Position numbers and translations under genes: made by a program. From Izhakiella australiensis (GTDB lineage: Bacteria > Pseudomonadota > Gammaproteobacteria > Enterobacterales > Enterobacteriaceae): a stretch of DNA of 64,000 nucleotides. The stretch spans positions 62,001 to 126,000 of the forward strand of contig NZ_MRUL01000011.1 in NCBI RefSeq assembly GCF_002006995.1, read 5' to 3'. The notes beneath the pieces are model-generated. The model did not search any database. It was given only the letters and a program-made list of their open reading frames with translations, and was not told the origin of the DNA. Below are positions 49,916-60,074 of this stretch, piece after piece (within the stretch, counting starts at the first letter, position 1; each line of letters begins with the position of its first letter).

Positions 49916-50113
49916 CGATTATCTCAGCCCTGGGTAACGAATGCTGGTGCAAAAAAGTAACAAAATCATAACAGATGCATTTTCTTAGCTTTATTACTGC
50001 TTTGACCGGCCGGAGAGCGATGAAGCTGCTATTAGCAAGGGGGTTGAGCGCTACGGCTGGGGAATCGCTTGTGATATAGTTGCGCGCAACGTTAATAAAT
50101 GTGATGTCGTTTG

Positions 50114-50731
50114 ATGCTGGAAGCCCGCAGCCTGACCTGCGTTCGCGATGAACGTACCCTGTTTAGCAATTTGAGTTTCACCGTCAATCCGGGCGATATT
50201 TTGCAGATTGAAGGGCCAAATGGCGCGGGAAAAACCTCATTACTGCGCATTCTTGCTGGTTTGCATCGTAGCGAGCAGGGGAGCGTACGCTGGCTGCAGC
50301 AGGATATTCGCCGCCAGCGGGAAGCGTTTCATCATCAGCTGCTGTTTCTTGGTCATCTGCCGGGGATAAAAGCGCTGCTGACGCCGCTGGAAAACCTGCG
50401 CTTTTATCATCATGGTCAGCAAACTCAGGCCGTCTGGGATGCGCTGGAGTCGGTTGGTTTGCTGGGCTATGAGGAGCTGGCGGTGGCTGCGCTGTCCGCC
50501 GGTCAGCAGCGGCGGGTGGCGCTGGCGCGCCTGTGGTTAAGCCAGGTGAAATTATGGATTCTGGATGAACCGCTGACGGCTATCGATAAAGCCGGAGTGG
50601 GCTTTCTTATGCAGCGTTTGGTTGATCATGCCCGCGAGGGGGGAATGGTGATTCTCACCACCCATCAGGACTTGCCGGATGATGATTACCCGCTGCGTAA
50701 AATTCGTCTGCAGCCAGCGGAGGCGGAGTAA
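50114..50731 (+). CDS. ccmA: Cytochrome c maturation ABC protein CcmA
   Basis: The ATPase of the CcmABCD complex that releases haem-loaded CcmE. The 205-residue protein shows Walker [10 protein letters not shown], signature [15 protein letters not shown] and Walker [13 protein letters not shown]. The ATG at codon LEARSL matches the family start; a TTG one codon earlier is possible. No good ribosome site is visible. It is the first gene of a nine-gene ccm operon with overlapping or closely spaced frames. Confidence 0.95.
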   Translation: MLEARSLTCVRDERTLFSNLSFTVNPGDILQIEGPNGAGKTSLLRILAGLHRSEQGSVRWLQQDIRRQREAFHHQLLFLGHLPGIKALLTPLENLRFYHHGQQTQAVWDALESVGLLGYEELAVAALSAGQQRRVALARLWLSQVKLWILDEPLTAIDKAGVGFLMQRLVDHAREGGMVILTTHQDLPDDDYPLRKIRLQPAEAE

Positions 50732-51390
50732 TGTTCTGGCTGATTGTACAGCGCGAACTGCGCAGCGCGTTTCGTAGCGGCGCGGACATCATTAATCCTC
50801 TGTGGTTTTTTTTGATTGTTATTACGCTATTCCCGCTGGGGATAGGCACGCAGCCGCAGCTTCTGGCGCGTATTGCGCCGGGCGTGGTCTGGGTCGCCGC
50901 GCTGCTGGCTTCGCTGCTGGCGCTGGAACGCCTTTTCCGCGATGACTTTAGCGATGGTTCGCTGGAACAGCTGCTGTTGCTGCCGCTGCCGCTGCCGGCT
51001 ATGGCGCTGGGGAAAGTGACAGCGCACTGGATAATAACCGGGCTGCCATTAATTGTGTTATCACCACTGGCTGCTCTGCTGCTGTCTTTAGATTTTAATA
51101 GCTGGTGCGCATTAGCGCTGACGCTGCTACTGGGCACGCCGACGCTCAGCTTTCTCGGCGCGATTGGCGTCGCGCTGACCGTAGGGCTTCGCCGTGGCGG
51201 CCTGTTGTTAAGCCTGCTGGTATTGCCGCTGGCGATACCGGTGCTTATTTTTGCTACGGCGGCGATTGATGCCGCCGCCATGGGGCTGCCGCTAAGCGGC
51301 TACCTGGCGATCCTTGGCGCTTTTTTGCTGGCGAGCGCGACGCTATCGCCCTTTGCGATTGCCGCCGCGCTGCGCATCAGTTTGCATTGA
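50731..51390 (+). CDS. ccmB: Haem exporter permease CcmB
   Basis: A 219-residue inner-membrane protein with six predicted helices and the CcmB family features FRSGADIINPLWFF, LLASLLALERLFRDDFSDG and FLGAIGVALTVGLRRG. It overlaps ccmA by one base (TAATG). It partners CcmA and CcmC in delivering haem to CcmE. Confidence 0.95.
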   Translation: MFWLIVQRELRSAFRSGADIINPLWFFLIVITLFPLGIGTQPQLLARIAPGVVWVAALLASLLALERLFRDDFSDGSLEQLLLLPLPLPAMALGKVTAHWIITGLPLIVLSPLAALLLSLDFNSWCALALTLLLGTPTLSFLGAIGVALTVGLRRGGLLLSLLVLPLAIPVLIFATAAIDAAAMGLPLSGYLAILGAFLLASATLSPFAIAAALRISLH

Positions 51391-51471
51391 AACAACGGGA
51401 GCAGACAGACGTCTCTCCGTCAGTAGGGAATGGAATACCCCTTTTAATTTAATAATTATGTGAGCAAAAAG

Positions 51472-52215
51472 ATGTGGAAATGGTTCCATCAACTGGCTAA
51501 GCCTGAGCGGCTTTATCAGTTATGCGGGCGTTTCGTCCCATGGCTGGGGCTGCTGGCCGTCGCAACACTGCTGCTGGGCTGGGTCTGGGGCTTTGGCTTT
51601 GCGCCAGCCGATTATCAGCAGGGAAATAGCTATCGCATTATGTATATCCACGTCCCGGCGGCCATGTGGTCGATGGGCGTATACGGTGCGATGGCGGTTG
51701 CCGCCTTTACCGGCCTGGTCTGGCAGATGAAAATGGCAGATTTAGTGGCTGGCGCAATGGCGCCGGTGGGGGCCATTTTTACCTTTATCGCCCTGGTAAC
51801 CGGTTCCGCCTGGGGTAAGCCCATGTGGGGAACCTGGTGGATTTGGGATGCCCGCCTCACCTCTGAGCTGGTGCTGTTGTTCCTGTATATGGGGGTTATT
51901 GCCCTGTATAACGCCTTTGACGATCGGCGTACCGCCGGGCGCGCTGCCGGCATTCTGATTCTGGTCGGCGTGGTTAATCTTCCTGTCATCCATTATTCGG
52001 TGCAGTGGTGGAATACGCTGCATCAGGCTAATTCCGGGATGTTGCAGCAATCAATTGATCCCAGCATGCGTTCGCCGCTGCGCTGGTCGATTCTGGGCTA
52101 TTTGCTGGTATTTATTACCCTGACGCTGATGCGGCTACGCAATCTTATTTTGCAAAGCGAGTGCAGTCGTCCGTGGGTGGCTGCACTGCTGGTTAAAGGA
52201 GGTCGAGGACAATGA
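51472..52215 (+). CDS. ccmC: Haem handling protein CcmC
   Basis: A 247-residue inner-membrane protein of the haem-handling family, with the WWD motif WGTWWIWDARLTSE (around residues 124-137) and flanking histidines HVPAA and VIHYSVQWW. The ATG used matches the E. coli start (MWKTLHQLA there, MWKWFHQLA here); an in-frame GTG four codons upstream lacks a ribosome site. It overlaps ccmD by 4 bases. Confidence 0.95.
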   Translation: MWKWFHQLAKPERLYQLCGRFVPWLGLLAVATLLLGWVWGFGFAPADYQQGNSYRIMYIHVPAAMWSMGVYGAMAVAAFTGLVWQMKMADLVAGAMAPVGAIFTFIALVTGSAWGKPMWGTWWIWDARLTSELVLLFLYMGVIALYNAFDDRRTAGRAAGILILVGVVNLPVIHYSVQWWNTLHQANSGMLQQSIDPSMRSPLRWSILGYLLVFITLTLMRLRNLILQSECSRPWVAALLVKGGRGQ

Positions 52216-52442
52216 CTCCCGCATTTTCCAGCTGGCATGATTTTTTTGCCATGGGCGGTTACGCTTTCTACGTCTGGCTGGCGGTTGCTTTTACCCTGTT
52301 ACCGCTGCTTGCTCTGCTCACGCACACTTTGCTGGCTCACCGTCGGCTGCTAAAAGAAATTCAGCAGCGTCAGCAGCGCGCGCGCCGCATTCGCCGTGCG
52401 CAAAGAAAAAACAGCATCCCCCCGGCAGTGGCAGGAGAATAA
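52212..52442 (+). CDS. ccmD: Cytochrome c maturation protein CcmD
   Basis: A 76-residue single-span membrane protein: conserved FFAMGGYAFYVWLA, then a helix and a very basic cytosolic tail (QQRQQRARRIRRAQRKN). CcmD is needed to release holo-CcmE from CcmABC. It begins inside the ccmC stop (ATGA). Confidence 0.93.
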   Translation: MTPAFSSWHDFFAMGGYAFYVWLAVAFTLLPLLALLTHTLLAHRRLLKEIQQRQQRARRIRRAQRKNSIPPAVAGE

Positions 52443-52445
52443 CGC

Positions 52446-52940
52446 GTGAACAGCCGTCGTAAAAATCGTCTGATAATGGTCCTCGCGGTATTGATTGGCC
52501 TGAGCCTGGCCACCGCGCTGGTGATGTATGCGCTGCGTTCTAATATCGATCTTTTCTATACGCCCAGCGAAATTATCAATGGCAAAGGCGCCGCCCATGA
52601 GAAACCCGAGGCCGGCCAGCGTTTGCGCGTGGGTGGCATGGTACTGCCGGGTAGCGTCAAGCGCGATGCCAAAACCCTGGCGGTGAGCTTTCAACTTTAT
52701 GACGGTAACGGCGTCGTCAGCGTGCAGTATGTTGGCATCCTGCCCGACCTGTTCCGTGAAGGGCAGGGGGTTGTCGCTCAGGGCGTGCTGGAAAACGCCA
52801 CCCTGGTGAACGCCAAAGAGGTGCTGGCTAAGCACGACGAAAAATATACGCCGCCGGAAATTAAAGATGCGATGAATAAAAAGCCTAACGGCACGACGCC
52901 GGTTTACCAGGCATCATCCGCCGGGAGGGAAGGCTCATGA
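52446..52940 (+). CDS. ccmE: Haem chaperone CcmE
   Basis: A 164-residue periplasmic haem chaperone anchored by one N-terminal helix (residues 9-29). The haem-binding histidine is His130 in [13 protein letters not shown], with the nearby Tyr134. The start is GTG, three bases after ccmD, as the N-terminus (NSRRKNRL) requires by homology. It overlaps ccmF by 4 bases. Confidence 0.95.
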   Translation: MNSRRKNRLIMVLAVLIGLSLATALVMYALRSNIDLFYTPSEIINGKGAAHEKPEAGQRLRVGGMVLPGSVKRDAKTLAVSFQLYDGNGVVSVQYVGILPDLFREGQGVVAQGVLENATLVNAKEVLAKHDEKYTPPEIKDAMNKKPNGTTPVYQASSAGREGS

Positions 52941-54892
52941 TGCCAGAAATCGGCAGTTTCCTGCTCTGCCTGGCGCTGGGGCTTTCGCTGCTATTAAGCA
53001 TTTATCCTCTGTGGGGCGCCAGTCGCCAGGACGGCCGGCTGATGGCGACCGCGCGCCCGCTGGCCTACGGACTGTTTGTTTGCATTGCTGCGGCCTTTGT
53101 CATCCTGATCCATGCTTTTGTGGTGAATGATTTCAGCGTCGACTACGTGGTTAATAATTCCAACTCCCTGCTACCGGTTTACTATCGCATCGCTGCAACC
53201 TGGGGCGCCCACGAAGGCTCTTTGCTGCTGTGGGTGCTGCTGCTAAGCGCCTGGACGCTGCTGGTGGCCTTGTTCAGCCGGGCGATGCCGCAGGATGCTA
53301 TTGCCCGCGTGCTGGCGGTAATGGGGATGATTAATTTCGGCTTTCTGCTGTTTATCACGCTGACCTCAAACCCGTTTACCCGTACGCTGCCGACCTATCC
53401 GATTGACGGCCACGACCTGAATCCCATGCTGCAAGACCCCGGCCTGATCGTCCATCCACCGCTGCTTTATATGGGGTATGTCGGTTTCTCCGTTGCCTTT
53501 GCCTTTGCTATTGCTTCGCTGATGACCGGCAGGCTGGATACCGCATGGGCGCGCTGGTCGCGCCCCTGGACCACCGCCGCCTGGGTGTTTCTCACCTGCG
53601 GTATCGTCCTTGGCTCGGCCTGGTCCTATTACGTGCTTGGCTGGGGCGGCTGGTGGTTTTGGGATCCGGTAGAAAATGCTTCCCTGATGCCCTGGCTGGC
53701 CGGAACGGCGCTGATGCATTCGCTGGCGGTGACGGAAAAGCGCGGCAGCTTTAAGGCGTGGACGGTGCTACTGGCGATTACGGCGTTTTCGCTCAGCCTG
53801 CTGGGCACTTTCCTCGTTCGATCCGGGGTGCTGGTTTCGGTTCATGCCTTCGCGTCCGACCCGGCTCGAGGCATGTTTATTCTCGCATTTCTGGTGATCG
53901 TCATCGGCAGTTCGCTGCTGCTGTATGCCCTGAAAGGCGGCAAGGTGCGCAGTCGGGTGCAAAATGAAGTCTGGTCGCGCGAGTCCTTCTTATTGGGTAA
54001 CAACGTTCTGCTGATTGCCGCCATGCTGGTGGTGTTGCTGGGTACGCTGCTGCCGCTGGTGCATAAGCAACTGGGCTTGGGCAGCATTTCCGTCGGCGAA
54101 CCCTTTTTCAATACCATGTTTACCTGGCTGATGGCGCCGTTTGCCCTGATGCTGGGTATTGGCCCGCTGGTGCGCTGGCGCCGCGACGAACCGCAGAAGT
54201 TATGGAAACGCCTGGCGCTGGCGCTGGTGGCAACCTTGTTACTTTCCATTTTGCTGCCGTGGCTGATGCAAGACCGCATTAAAGCCATGACCGTGGTCGG
54301 GCTGATGATGTCGCTGTGGGTGATTATTCTGACGCTGATGGAGCTGCATGAGCGCGCCACGCATCGTCACGGTTTCTGGCGCGGACTGCGTCATTTATCG
54401 CGCAGCCACTGGGGAATGGTGCTGGGCCACCTTGGCGTGGCAGTTACCGTGATCGGTATTGCTTTTAGTACCAGTTACAGCGTTGAGCGCGATGTGCGTA
54501 TGCGTGCTGGCGACAGCGTTGATATCCATAATTACCATTTCACCTTCCAGGGAGTGCAGAACCTGCAGGGACCAAACTACAGCGGTGGCGTGGGGATTAT
54601 TACCGTTACCCGCGGCGGCAAACCGGAAGCGACGCTGCGGGCGGAAAAGCGTTTTTACAGCGCCTCGCGCACCATGATGACGGAAGCCGCCATCAGCGGC
54701 GGCCTGACGCGCGATCTTTATGCTGCGCTGGGCGAAGAAATAGCCGGGGATAGTTGGGCGGTGCGCGTCTATTACAAACCCTTCGTTCGCTGGATTTGGC
54801 TTGGCGGCGTGTTTATGGCGGTCGGCGGCGTGCTTTGCCTGCTCGATCCGCGCTATCGCTCGCGTAAAAAAGTCGCCAGGGAGGCGGCATGA
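52937..54892 (+). CDS. ccmF: Haem lyase subunit CcmF
   Basis: The large membrane subunit of the haem ligation complex. The 651-residue protein has many helices, the WWD motif [19 protein letters not shown] (around residues 236-254) and conserved histidines ([30 protein letters not shown]). Two adjacent ATG codons are possible starts. It overlaps ccmG by 4 bases. Confidence 0.96.
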   Translation: MMPEIGSFLLCLALGLSLLLSIYPLWGASRQDGRLMATARPLAYGLFVCIAAAFVILIHAFVVNDFSVDYVVNNSNSLLPVYYRIAATWGAHEGSLLLWVLLLSAWTLLVALFSRAMPQDAIARVLAVMGMINFGFLLFITLTSNPFTRTLPTYPIDGHDLNPMLQDPGLIVHPPLLYMGYVGFSVAFAFAIASLMTGRLDTAWARWSRPWTTAAWVFLTCGIVLGSAWSYYVLGWGGWWFWDPVENASLMPWLAGTALMHSLAVTEKRGSFKAWTVLLAITAFSLSLLGTFLVRSGVLVSVHAFASDPARGMFILAFLVIVIGSSLLLYALKGGKVRSRVQNEVWSRESFLLGNNVLLIAAMLVVLLGTLLPLVHKQLGLGSISVGEPFFNTMFTWLMAPFALMLGIGPLVRWRRDEPQKLWKRLALALVATLLLSILLPWLMQDRIKAMTVVGLMMSLWVIILTLMELHERATHRHGFWRGLRHLSRSHWGMVLGHLGVAVTVIGIAFSTSYSVERDVRMRAGDSVDIHNYHFTFQGVQNLQGPNYSGGVGIITVTRGGKPEATLRAEKRFYSASRTMMTEAAISGGLTRDLYAALGEEIAGDSWAVRVYYKPFVRWIWLGGVFMAVGGVLCLLDPRYRSRKKVAREAA

Positions 54893-55446
54893 ATAAAAAA
54901 CTTCTTTGGCTGCCGCTGGTGCTGTTTATGCTGCTGGCCGTTGCGCTGATGTGGCAGCTTACGCGTAATGCCGACGGTGATGACCCGACCACCCTGGAGT
55001 CAGCGCTGGTTGGCAAGCCGCTGCCGCGGTTTCAGCTTGAGGCGCTGGAGCAGCCCGGGAAAATATATGGCAGGTCGGCGCTGATAGACGGTAAGCCGCT
55101 GCTGCTGAACGTCTGGGCGACCTGGTGCCCAACCTGCCGTGCCGAGCATCAATACCTTAATCAGCTGGCGGCCGATGGGGTGCGGGTTGTGGGCCTTAAC
55201 TATAAAGACGATCGCACTAAGGCGGTTAACTGGCTCAACAATCTTGGCAATCCTTACGCGCTGAGCCTGTTTGACGGCAACGGTATGTTAGGCCTGGATC
55301 TGGGGGTTTACGGCGCGCCAGAAACCTTCCTGATTGATGGCAAAGGCATCATCCGTTATCGCCACGCCGGGGATATGACGCCGCGCGTCTGGAACAGTGA
55401 GGTGAAACCGCTATGGCAAAAATACAGTCAGGAGGCGGGAACATGA
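54889..55446 (+). CDS. dsbE: Thiol:disulfide interchange protein CcmG (DsbE)
   Basis: A membrane-anchored periplasmic thioredoxin that reduces the apocytochrome haem-binding cysteines. The 185-residue protein has an N-terminal anchor (residues 6-24) and the active site WATWCPTC with Cys80 and Cys83; the conserved acid cluster and the cis-proline region GAPETFLID are present. It overlaps ccmH by 4 bases. Confidence 0.95.
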   Translation: MNKKLLWLPLVLFMLLAVALMWQLTRNADGDDPTTLESALVGKPLPRFQLEALEQPGKIYGRSALIDGKPLLLNVWATWCPTCRAEHQYLNQLAADGVRVVGLNYKDDRTKAVNWLNNLGNPYALSLFDGNGMLGLDLGVYGAPETFLIDGKGIIRYRHAGDMTPRVWNSEVKPLWQKYSQEAGT

Positions 55447-55907
55447 AGGTATTGATCGTGCTGATGCTGACGTCGCTGGTTAGCGTCAGCGCGCTGGCGG
55501 CCATTGATGCCCGACACTTCAGCTCTGCGCAGCAGGAAGAGCAATACCGCCAGCTAACTCAGTCGCTGCGCTGCCCTAAATGTCAGAACAATAATATTGC
55601 TGATTCTAACGCGATGATTGCCAGCGATATGCGGCTGAAAGTCTATCAGCTGCTACAGCAGGGCAAAACGCCGCAGCAAGTCAGGGAGTATATGATTGCT
55701 CGCTACGGCAACTTCGTTAGCTATCAGCCGCCGCTGGAGTTTTCCACGCTTATCCTGTGGGCCGGACCGCTGTTTTTCCTGCTGGCCGGCGGTGGGATGA
55801 TTGTCCTGCGCGGTCGTCGTATGCGCCGATCTCAGTTGGAAACGACGCTGGACGCTGAGCAGCAGCGTCGCCTCGATAAGCTATTAAGCAACAGGAAACA
55901 ATCATGA
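55443..55907 (+). CDS. ccmH: Cytochrome c maturation protein CcmH
   Basis: A 154-residue protein: signal peptide (residues 1-19), the periplasmic CcmH domain with active-site LRCPKCQ (Cys44 and Cys47), then one membrane helix (LILWAGPLFFLLAGGGMIVL). The ATG used overlaps the ccmG stop and matches the signal start. In E. coli this domain is fused to the CcmI part in one longer CcmH; here they are two genes overlapping by 4 bases. Confidence 0.94.
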   Translation: MKVLIVLMLTSLVSVSALAAIDARHFSSAQQEEQYRQLTQSLRCPKCQNNNIADSNAMIASDMRLKVYQLLQQGKTPQQVREYMIARYGNFVSYQPPLEFSTLILWAGPLFFLLAGGGMIVLRGRRMRRSQLETTLDAEQQRRLDKLLSNRKQS

Positions 55908-57115
55908 GCGTATTCTGGCTAACGCTGCTGTTATTATTGCTGGCAGCGGCAGCGCTATTTGTGTTTGCCGGTTGGCAGCGCCAGCCTCAGCAGCAAACCG
56001 ATCGCGATAAGCTGAATACCACCTTTTATCATCAGCGTCTGCGGGAATTAGAACAAGATGAGTCGGAAGGTTTAATTGCCAGCCGTCAGGATATGGTGGC
56101 AGAACTGCAGCAAACGTTGCTGAGCGATATCCCGCAGGAAGATCGCCCGTCGGCACACAGCCTGTCGCGCTGGGTTCTGCTGCCTGGCGTACTGCTGCTG
56201 GTGGTGGTAAGCGCGGGCTTTTATCTGAAAACCGGCGGTCTGCTGCAGCTGATGCAGTGGAAACAGGTTCAGGATGATTTGCCCGCGCTGCGCGCGCAGC
56301 TGATGGACCCCGATGCCCGGCCGCTGACCATGGCGCAGCTCAGTGAACTCGGACTCGGTATCCGCAGCGCTTTGCAGCGGGAGCCGCAAAACGTTAACGA
56401 CTGGATGCTGCTGGGGCGAATTGGCATGGTGCTTAACGATGGACAAACCGCGCGGCAGGCGTTTGAAAAAGCGCTACGGCTGCAGCCGGAAAATCGCCAG
56501 CTGAAGCTGAATTATGTCGAAGTGCTGGTGCGTTCTCCCGACCCGCAGGATAACCGCGAAGCCAGCGTAATGTTGCACGATATGCTGCAGCAGGATGGTA
56601 ATAATATTGCGCTGTTAGGGCTGGATGCCGTTAATGCCTACGCTCAACAGCAATACGATCGTGCGATTGGCGCCTGGCAGAAAATGTTAACTTTATTGCC
56701 AGAGAATGATAAACGGGCCGCGATGATTCAACGTAGTATTGAGCAGGCGAGAACCCAGGCCGGCCAGCAAGCTAATCAGCTGTCGTTGAGGGTTTCTTTA
56801 GCCGCCGATGCCAAAAAAATGTTACCGGCGGGCGGAGTATTGTATATTTCCGTTTCAGATGGCGTTTCACCTGTTCCGGTGGCAGTAAAGAAAATGCCTC
56901 TGAGTCATTTTCCTTTATCGCTGACGCTTGATGACAGTAATGCCATGATGCCCGAGCGCCTGCTTTCCGCTCAGCATCAGATACAGGTTCGGGCCCGCAT
57001 TTCTCGTGATGGCAGCGCCAATCCGCAGCCGGGCGACTGGATTGGTATTAGTGCAATAACGCCTTTTGATGGTCATCAACAGCTGGCTGTAGAGATAAAT
57101 CAGCAGCAGCCGTGA
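55904..57115 (+). CDS. ccmI: Cytochrome c maturation protein CcmI
   Basis: A 403-residue apocytochrome chaperone. It has two N-terminal membrane helices (residues about 3-22 and 88-106) flanking a basic loop, then TPR-like repeats (NVNDWMLLGRIGMVLNDGQTARQAFEKALRLQPEN) and a C-terminal periplasmic beta domain. It is the last gene of the ccm operon. Its stop overlaps an upstream in-frame start of mlaA by 4 bases, but the better mlaA start is 36 bases on. Confidence 0.93.
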   Translation: MSVFWLTLLLLLLAAAALFVFAGWQRQPQQQTDRDKLNTTFYHQRLRELEQDESEGLIASRQDMVAELQQTLLSDIPQEDRPSAHSLSRWVLLPGVLLLVVVSAGFYLKTGGLLQLMQWKQVQDDLPALRAQLMDPDARPLTMAQLSELGLGIRSALQREPQNVNDWMLLGRIGMVLNDGQTARQAFEKALRLQPENRQLKLNYVEVLVRSPDPQDNREASVMLHDMLQQDGNNIALLGLDAVNAYAQQQYDRAIGAWQKMLTLLPENDKRAAMIQRSIEQARTQAGQQANQLSLRVSLAADAKKMLPAGGVLYISVSDGVSPVPVAVKKMPLSHFPLSLTLDDSNAMMPERLLSAQHQIQVRARISRDGSANPQPGDWIGISAITPFDGHQQLAVEINQQQP

Positions 57116-57150
57116 GAGTGATACACGACTTAAAGCACAGGGAGACCCCT

Positions 57151-57915
57151 ATGAATTTTCGCCTGACTGGCCTGGCGCTGGCCAGCGTCTTACTGGTCGG
57201 TTGCGCCAGCTCCAAACCGGCGGATGAACCCCAGGGCCGTTCCGATCCTCTGGAAGGTTTTAACCGCGTGATGTTTGATTTTAACTATAACGTGATGGAT
57301 CCTTACGTGTTGCGACCGGTTGCCGTTGCCTGGCGCGATTATGTACCGGTTCCGGCGCGCACCGGCGTCAGTAATTTTCTCAGCAACCTTGATGAATCTG
57401 CCAGCATGATTAACAGCATCCTGAAAGGTAATGCTAACGATGCCGGTATTCACTTTACCCGGTTCTTCCTTAACACCGTGCTCGGCCTGGGCGGATTCAT
57501 TGACGTTGCCGGCAAAGCCAATCCGCAGCTCGCGCGCACCGGCGCTGAACGCTTTGGCACCACGCTTGGCTCCTACGGTGTCGGCTATGGGCCTTATGCG
57601 CAGCTGCCTTTCTATGGGAGCTTTACCCTGCGTCAGGACGGCGGCGACTATGTCGACGACCTTTACCCGGTGCTGAGCTGGCTGACTTTCTGGATGTCGG
57701 CAGGTAAGTGGGCGTTGCAGGGCGTTGAAACCCGTGCTGAACTGCTGGATTCCGATGCCATTCTGCGCAATTCGAAAGATCCCTATATCTTTGTGCGCGA
57801 GGCCTATTTCCAGCATAACGATTTCCTCGCCAACGGCGGCAAGCTGAAGCCGCAGATCAACCCGAATGCGGCAGCTATTCAGGGCGATCTGAAAGAAATC
57901 GACTCCGGAGATTAA
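57151..57915 (+). CDS. mlaA: Outer-membrane lipid asymmetry lipoprotein MlaA (VacJ)
   Basis: MlaA removes phospholipids from the outer leaflet of the outer membrane and passes them to MlaC. The 254-residue lipoprotein has a signal with lipobox LVGC (Cys18) and the MlaA-family core DPLEGFNRVMFDFNYNV, NFLSNLDE and RFFLNTVLGLGGFIDVA. The ATG used follows AGGGAGACCCCT and matches the family start; an upstream in-frame start would add 13 non-family residues. It sits 35 bases after ccmI and may be partly co-transcribed with the ccm operon. Confidence 0.95.
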   Translation: MNFRLTGLALASVLLVGCASSKPADEPQGRSDPLEGFNRVMFDFNYNVMDPYVLRPVAVAWRDYVPVPARTGVSNFLSNLDESASMINSILKGNANDAGIHFTRFFLNTVLGLGGFIDVAGKANPQLARTGAERFGTTLGSYGVGYGPYAQLPFYGSFTLRQDGGDYVDDLYPVLSWLTFWMSAGKWALQGVETRAELLDSDAILRNSKDPYIFVREAYFQHNDFLANGGKLKPQINPNAAAIQGDLKEIDSGD

Positions 57916-57930
57916 ATCGCCGGCAATAAA

Positions 57931-57957
57931 AAAGACCACATTACGTGGTCTTTTTTT
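57931..57957. terminator. Bidirectional terminator between mlaA and fadL
   Basis: A perfect 9-bp stem (AAAGACCAC / GTGGTCTTT) with a 5-base loop, with a T-run towards fadL and an A-run on the other side. It suits both convergent genes. Confidence 0.9.
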
Positions 57958-57970
57958 ACCCGGAAAACGA

Positions 57971-59308
57971 TCAGAACTTATAGTTAAATTCCGCGCCGTA
58001 CAGCCAGGCTTTACCGTCAGAATTGAAGGTATAAGGCACTGGTCTGCCGCCGTTAGCCCGCGTTGCGGCAAGGTCGGTACCTTCTTTAACCGTCACTTTC
58101 TGACCGTGCATGTAAGATACGCCCAGGTCGACTGAGGCATTTTCATTGAAGGCGTAGGTGGTGCCGAGGCTCAGCCACAGACGGTCCTGATCCGGAATGG
58201 AAATTGAACGCTTATCCGAAGGAACCGGGCTGTCATCAAAGGCGATACCGCCACGGAAGGTCCAGTTATCATCGTAGAAATAGGAGGTTCCCAGCGCGAT
58301 GCGGTAAGCATCCCGGTAGCCTTCTTCCTTGTAGAACAGCGTCTGTCCGTTAGAGCCCGTCGCTTTCAGCTCCTGGAACTGACTCCAGCTGGTATAAGCC
58401 ATGCTGTAGTGGACAGCCCATTTCGGCGCCACTTTATGGTAGCCAGAAAGCTCCCACATTTCAGGCAGATTGAGCGTCAGAGAGCCAGGGATCGTGCTGC
58501 CGCTGGTGCCGTATGGCAGCCCGAACTGACCGGCCACCGGATTCAGCTGACTGGGGATATTACTCTTATAGTCGCCGTCAAAGTCGATTTTAACTTCTGA
58601 ACGGTAGGTAAAGCCGAAGCGGTTATTTTCATCGACTTCGTACAGGATACCGGCATTCCAGCCGTAACCCCATTTATCCCCTTTAAGGTGTGCTACTTGC
58701 GTATCCGCCGGTGCGGCAGGCAGGCCGACCGCAGGCAGCTGCGAGCCCAGCTCGCCAGCATAGCGCTCAATTTTAGCCCGGGCGTAAACCGCGTCAAAGC
58801 CAACGCCGAAGCTGAAGTGGCTGTTAAGACGATAGGCGGTGCTCAGGTTGAGGTTGGTGGTCATCAGGTCGGTTTTACCGCCGTAGCCGCCGGCAGCATA
58901 ACTGTTGCTGTATTCTGTCGCCAGACCGTAGTTGCTGGTTGCCGATGCGCCAATCCACCATTGATCGTTGATCGGCTGAACATAGTGAATATTGGGGATC
59001 CACTGATTAGGTGCAATATTCTTGGCGTCCAGGCTGTTGCCTGAAGCGGTACGGCCAGAAATATCTACGCTTGGGTCGACGTAAACCGCGCCAATTGAAA
59101 ACATTGGGCGATCCATTAGCGCCATGGTGGCCGGGTTACGACTGGCGGAAGCCGCCGTGTCCCCTATTGCACCTTCGCCTGAATAAGCGCGCCCCAGGCC
59201 GACAGCGGAAAATTCATTGAGCTGAAAGCCCGCGGCTGAAACGTTTGTTGTAACAAGTGCCACTGCTGCTGCCAGTGCAGACTTTGCAAACAGGTTTTTA
59301 TGGTTCAT
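57971..59308 (-). CDS. fadL: Long-chain fatty acid outer-membrane transporter FadL
   Basis: An outer-membrane beta-barrel that imports long-chain fatty acids. The 445-residue protein has a signal peptide (cleavage after NVSAA, near residue 26), then the mature N-terminus [18 protein letters not shown], the hatch segment with SRNPA, and the C-terminal YGAEFNYKF with terminal Phe for barrel assembly. The ATG used follows GAGG at good spacing; an in-frame GTG two codons earlier is too close to that site. Two FadR-like sites lie in its promoter. Confidence 0.95.
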   Translation of the reverse strand: MNHKNLFAKSALAAAVALVTTNVSAAGFQLNEFSAVGLGRAYSGEGAIGDTAASASRNPATMALMDRPMFSIGAVYVDPSVDISGRTASGNSLDAKNIAPNQWIPNIHYVQPINDQWWIGASATSNYGLATEYSNSYAAGGYGGKTDLMTTNLNLSTAYRLNSHFSFGVGFDAVYARAKIERYAGELGSQLPAVGLPAAPADTQVAHLKGDKWGYGWNAGILYEVDENNRFGFTYRSEVKIDFDGDYKSNIPSQLNPVAGQFGLPYGTSGSTIPGSLTLNLPEMWELSGYHKVAPKWAVHYSMAYTSWSQFQELKATGSNGQTLFYKEEGYRDAYRIALGTSYFYDDNWTFRGGIAFDDSPVPSDKRSISIPDQDRLWLSLGTTYAFNENASVDLGVSYMHGQKVTVKEGTDLAATRANGGRPVPYTFNSDGKAWLYGAEFNYKF

Positions 59309-59655
59309 GACCACAACCTCATTTATCTAATTTTTAAACGTATGTTACATCAGGTAACAATGGATCGCGGATTGTAGGGACTGGAATACATCTGACAAAT
59401 CAGACCAGTGGCCCAAGTATAGGTCCGACCTGTGCTAAAGTTGCAATATTGTTTAGCAAATATTTCGCAAATGATTTTAAAAAAGCGATCCGCTTAACAA
59501 AATCTTTCTTTTTGATTTCAATTCATTTGCCGGATATGCGGCAGATCAATTTTTTTGCCGATAAAACGCGGGGGCGCTACCTGTTCGTTAATACAGGAGT
59601 AAACTGCAGGGCAGTGAGAAAGTATTTAACCTGTCGTAACGTCAAGGAGCCAGAT
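59309..59655. promoter_or_regulatory. fadL-yfcZ divergent region
   Basis: It holds the fadL promoter with FadR-like sites. Towards yfcZ a frame is open for 69 codons before the proper yfcZ start, but it has no family similarity and reads as non-coding. Confidence 0.45.
59398..59431 (-). promoter_or_regulatory. fadL promoter with two FadR-like operators
   Basis: On the minus strand, TATACT (59421-59416) is a good -10 element. A palindromic AGGTCCGACCT (59421-59431) overlaps it, and a second related site, CTGGTCTGATT (59408-59398), lies just downstream. Both carry the GGTCNGA core of FadR sites, and E. coli fadL has a similar two-site arrangement. FadR would repress in the absence of long-chain acyl-CoA. 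Confidence 0.7.
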
Positions 59656-59952
59656 TTGAAAAATTCTCTGAATAAATGCAGCGCAAATGAGACCGCTGCC
59701 TGTTGCTGTGTGGATGTCGGCACCGTGATGGACAATTCTGATTGCAGCGCTTCCTGGCGCCAGCGCTATGACGACCGTCAGCAAGCCGAAGCGTCGCTGG
59801 CGGCGCTGACGGCAAAAGCACGGGCGGCGGAATCTGAGCCTTGCGTCATTTCGCCCCGCTTTGAACAAGACGCCGCAGGCGTATGGCTTAATGTTGATTT
59901 TACCTTTAGCTGCCAGGCTGAGGCGCTGATTTTCCAGCTGGGTTTACGTTAG
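59656..59952 (+). CDS. yfcZ: DUF406-family protein YfcZ
   Basis: A 98-residue cytosolic protein matching E. coli YfcZ, with the cysteine-rich CSANETAACCCVDVGTVMDN near the N-terminus and the end DFTFSCQAEALIFQLGLR. The start is TTG: AAGGAG lies at ideal spacing and the product aligns with E. coli from the first residue, whereas ATG codons upstream would add unrelated sequence. The function is unknown. It is conserved between fadL and fadI. Confidence 0.88.
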   Translation: MKNSLNKCSANETAACCCVDVGTVMDNSDCSASWRQRYDDRQQAEASLAALTAKARAAESEPCVISPRFEQDAAGVWLNVDFTFSCQAEALIFQLGLR

Positions 59953-60074
59953 GCTGTCTGATTCTGCAACCGGCAGCTTCCGGCTGCCGTTTTTTCTGTT
60001 AAAGCGTGTTTTTACTCTCAATTTTTTCTTCTGCCGCTTGGCGAAATTCCCCGTTATCGATAAAACTTAGGATC

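Noticed and set aside
46911-50113. Genomic island integrated at argW
   Set aside because: No integrase, mobility gene or repeated tRNA 3' end was found between the tRNA and the ccm operon. Position alone is not enough to call an island.
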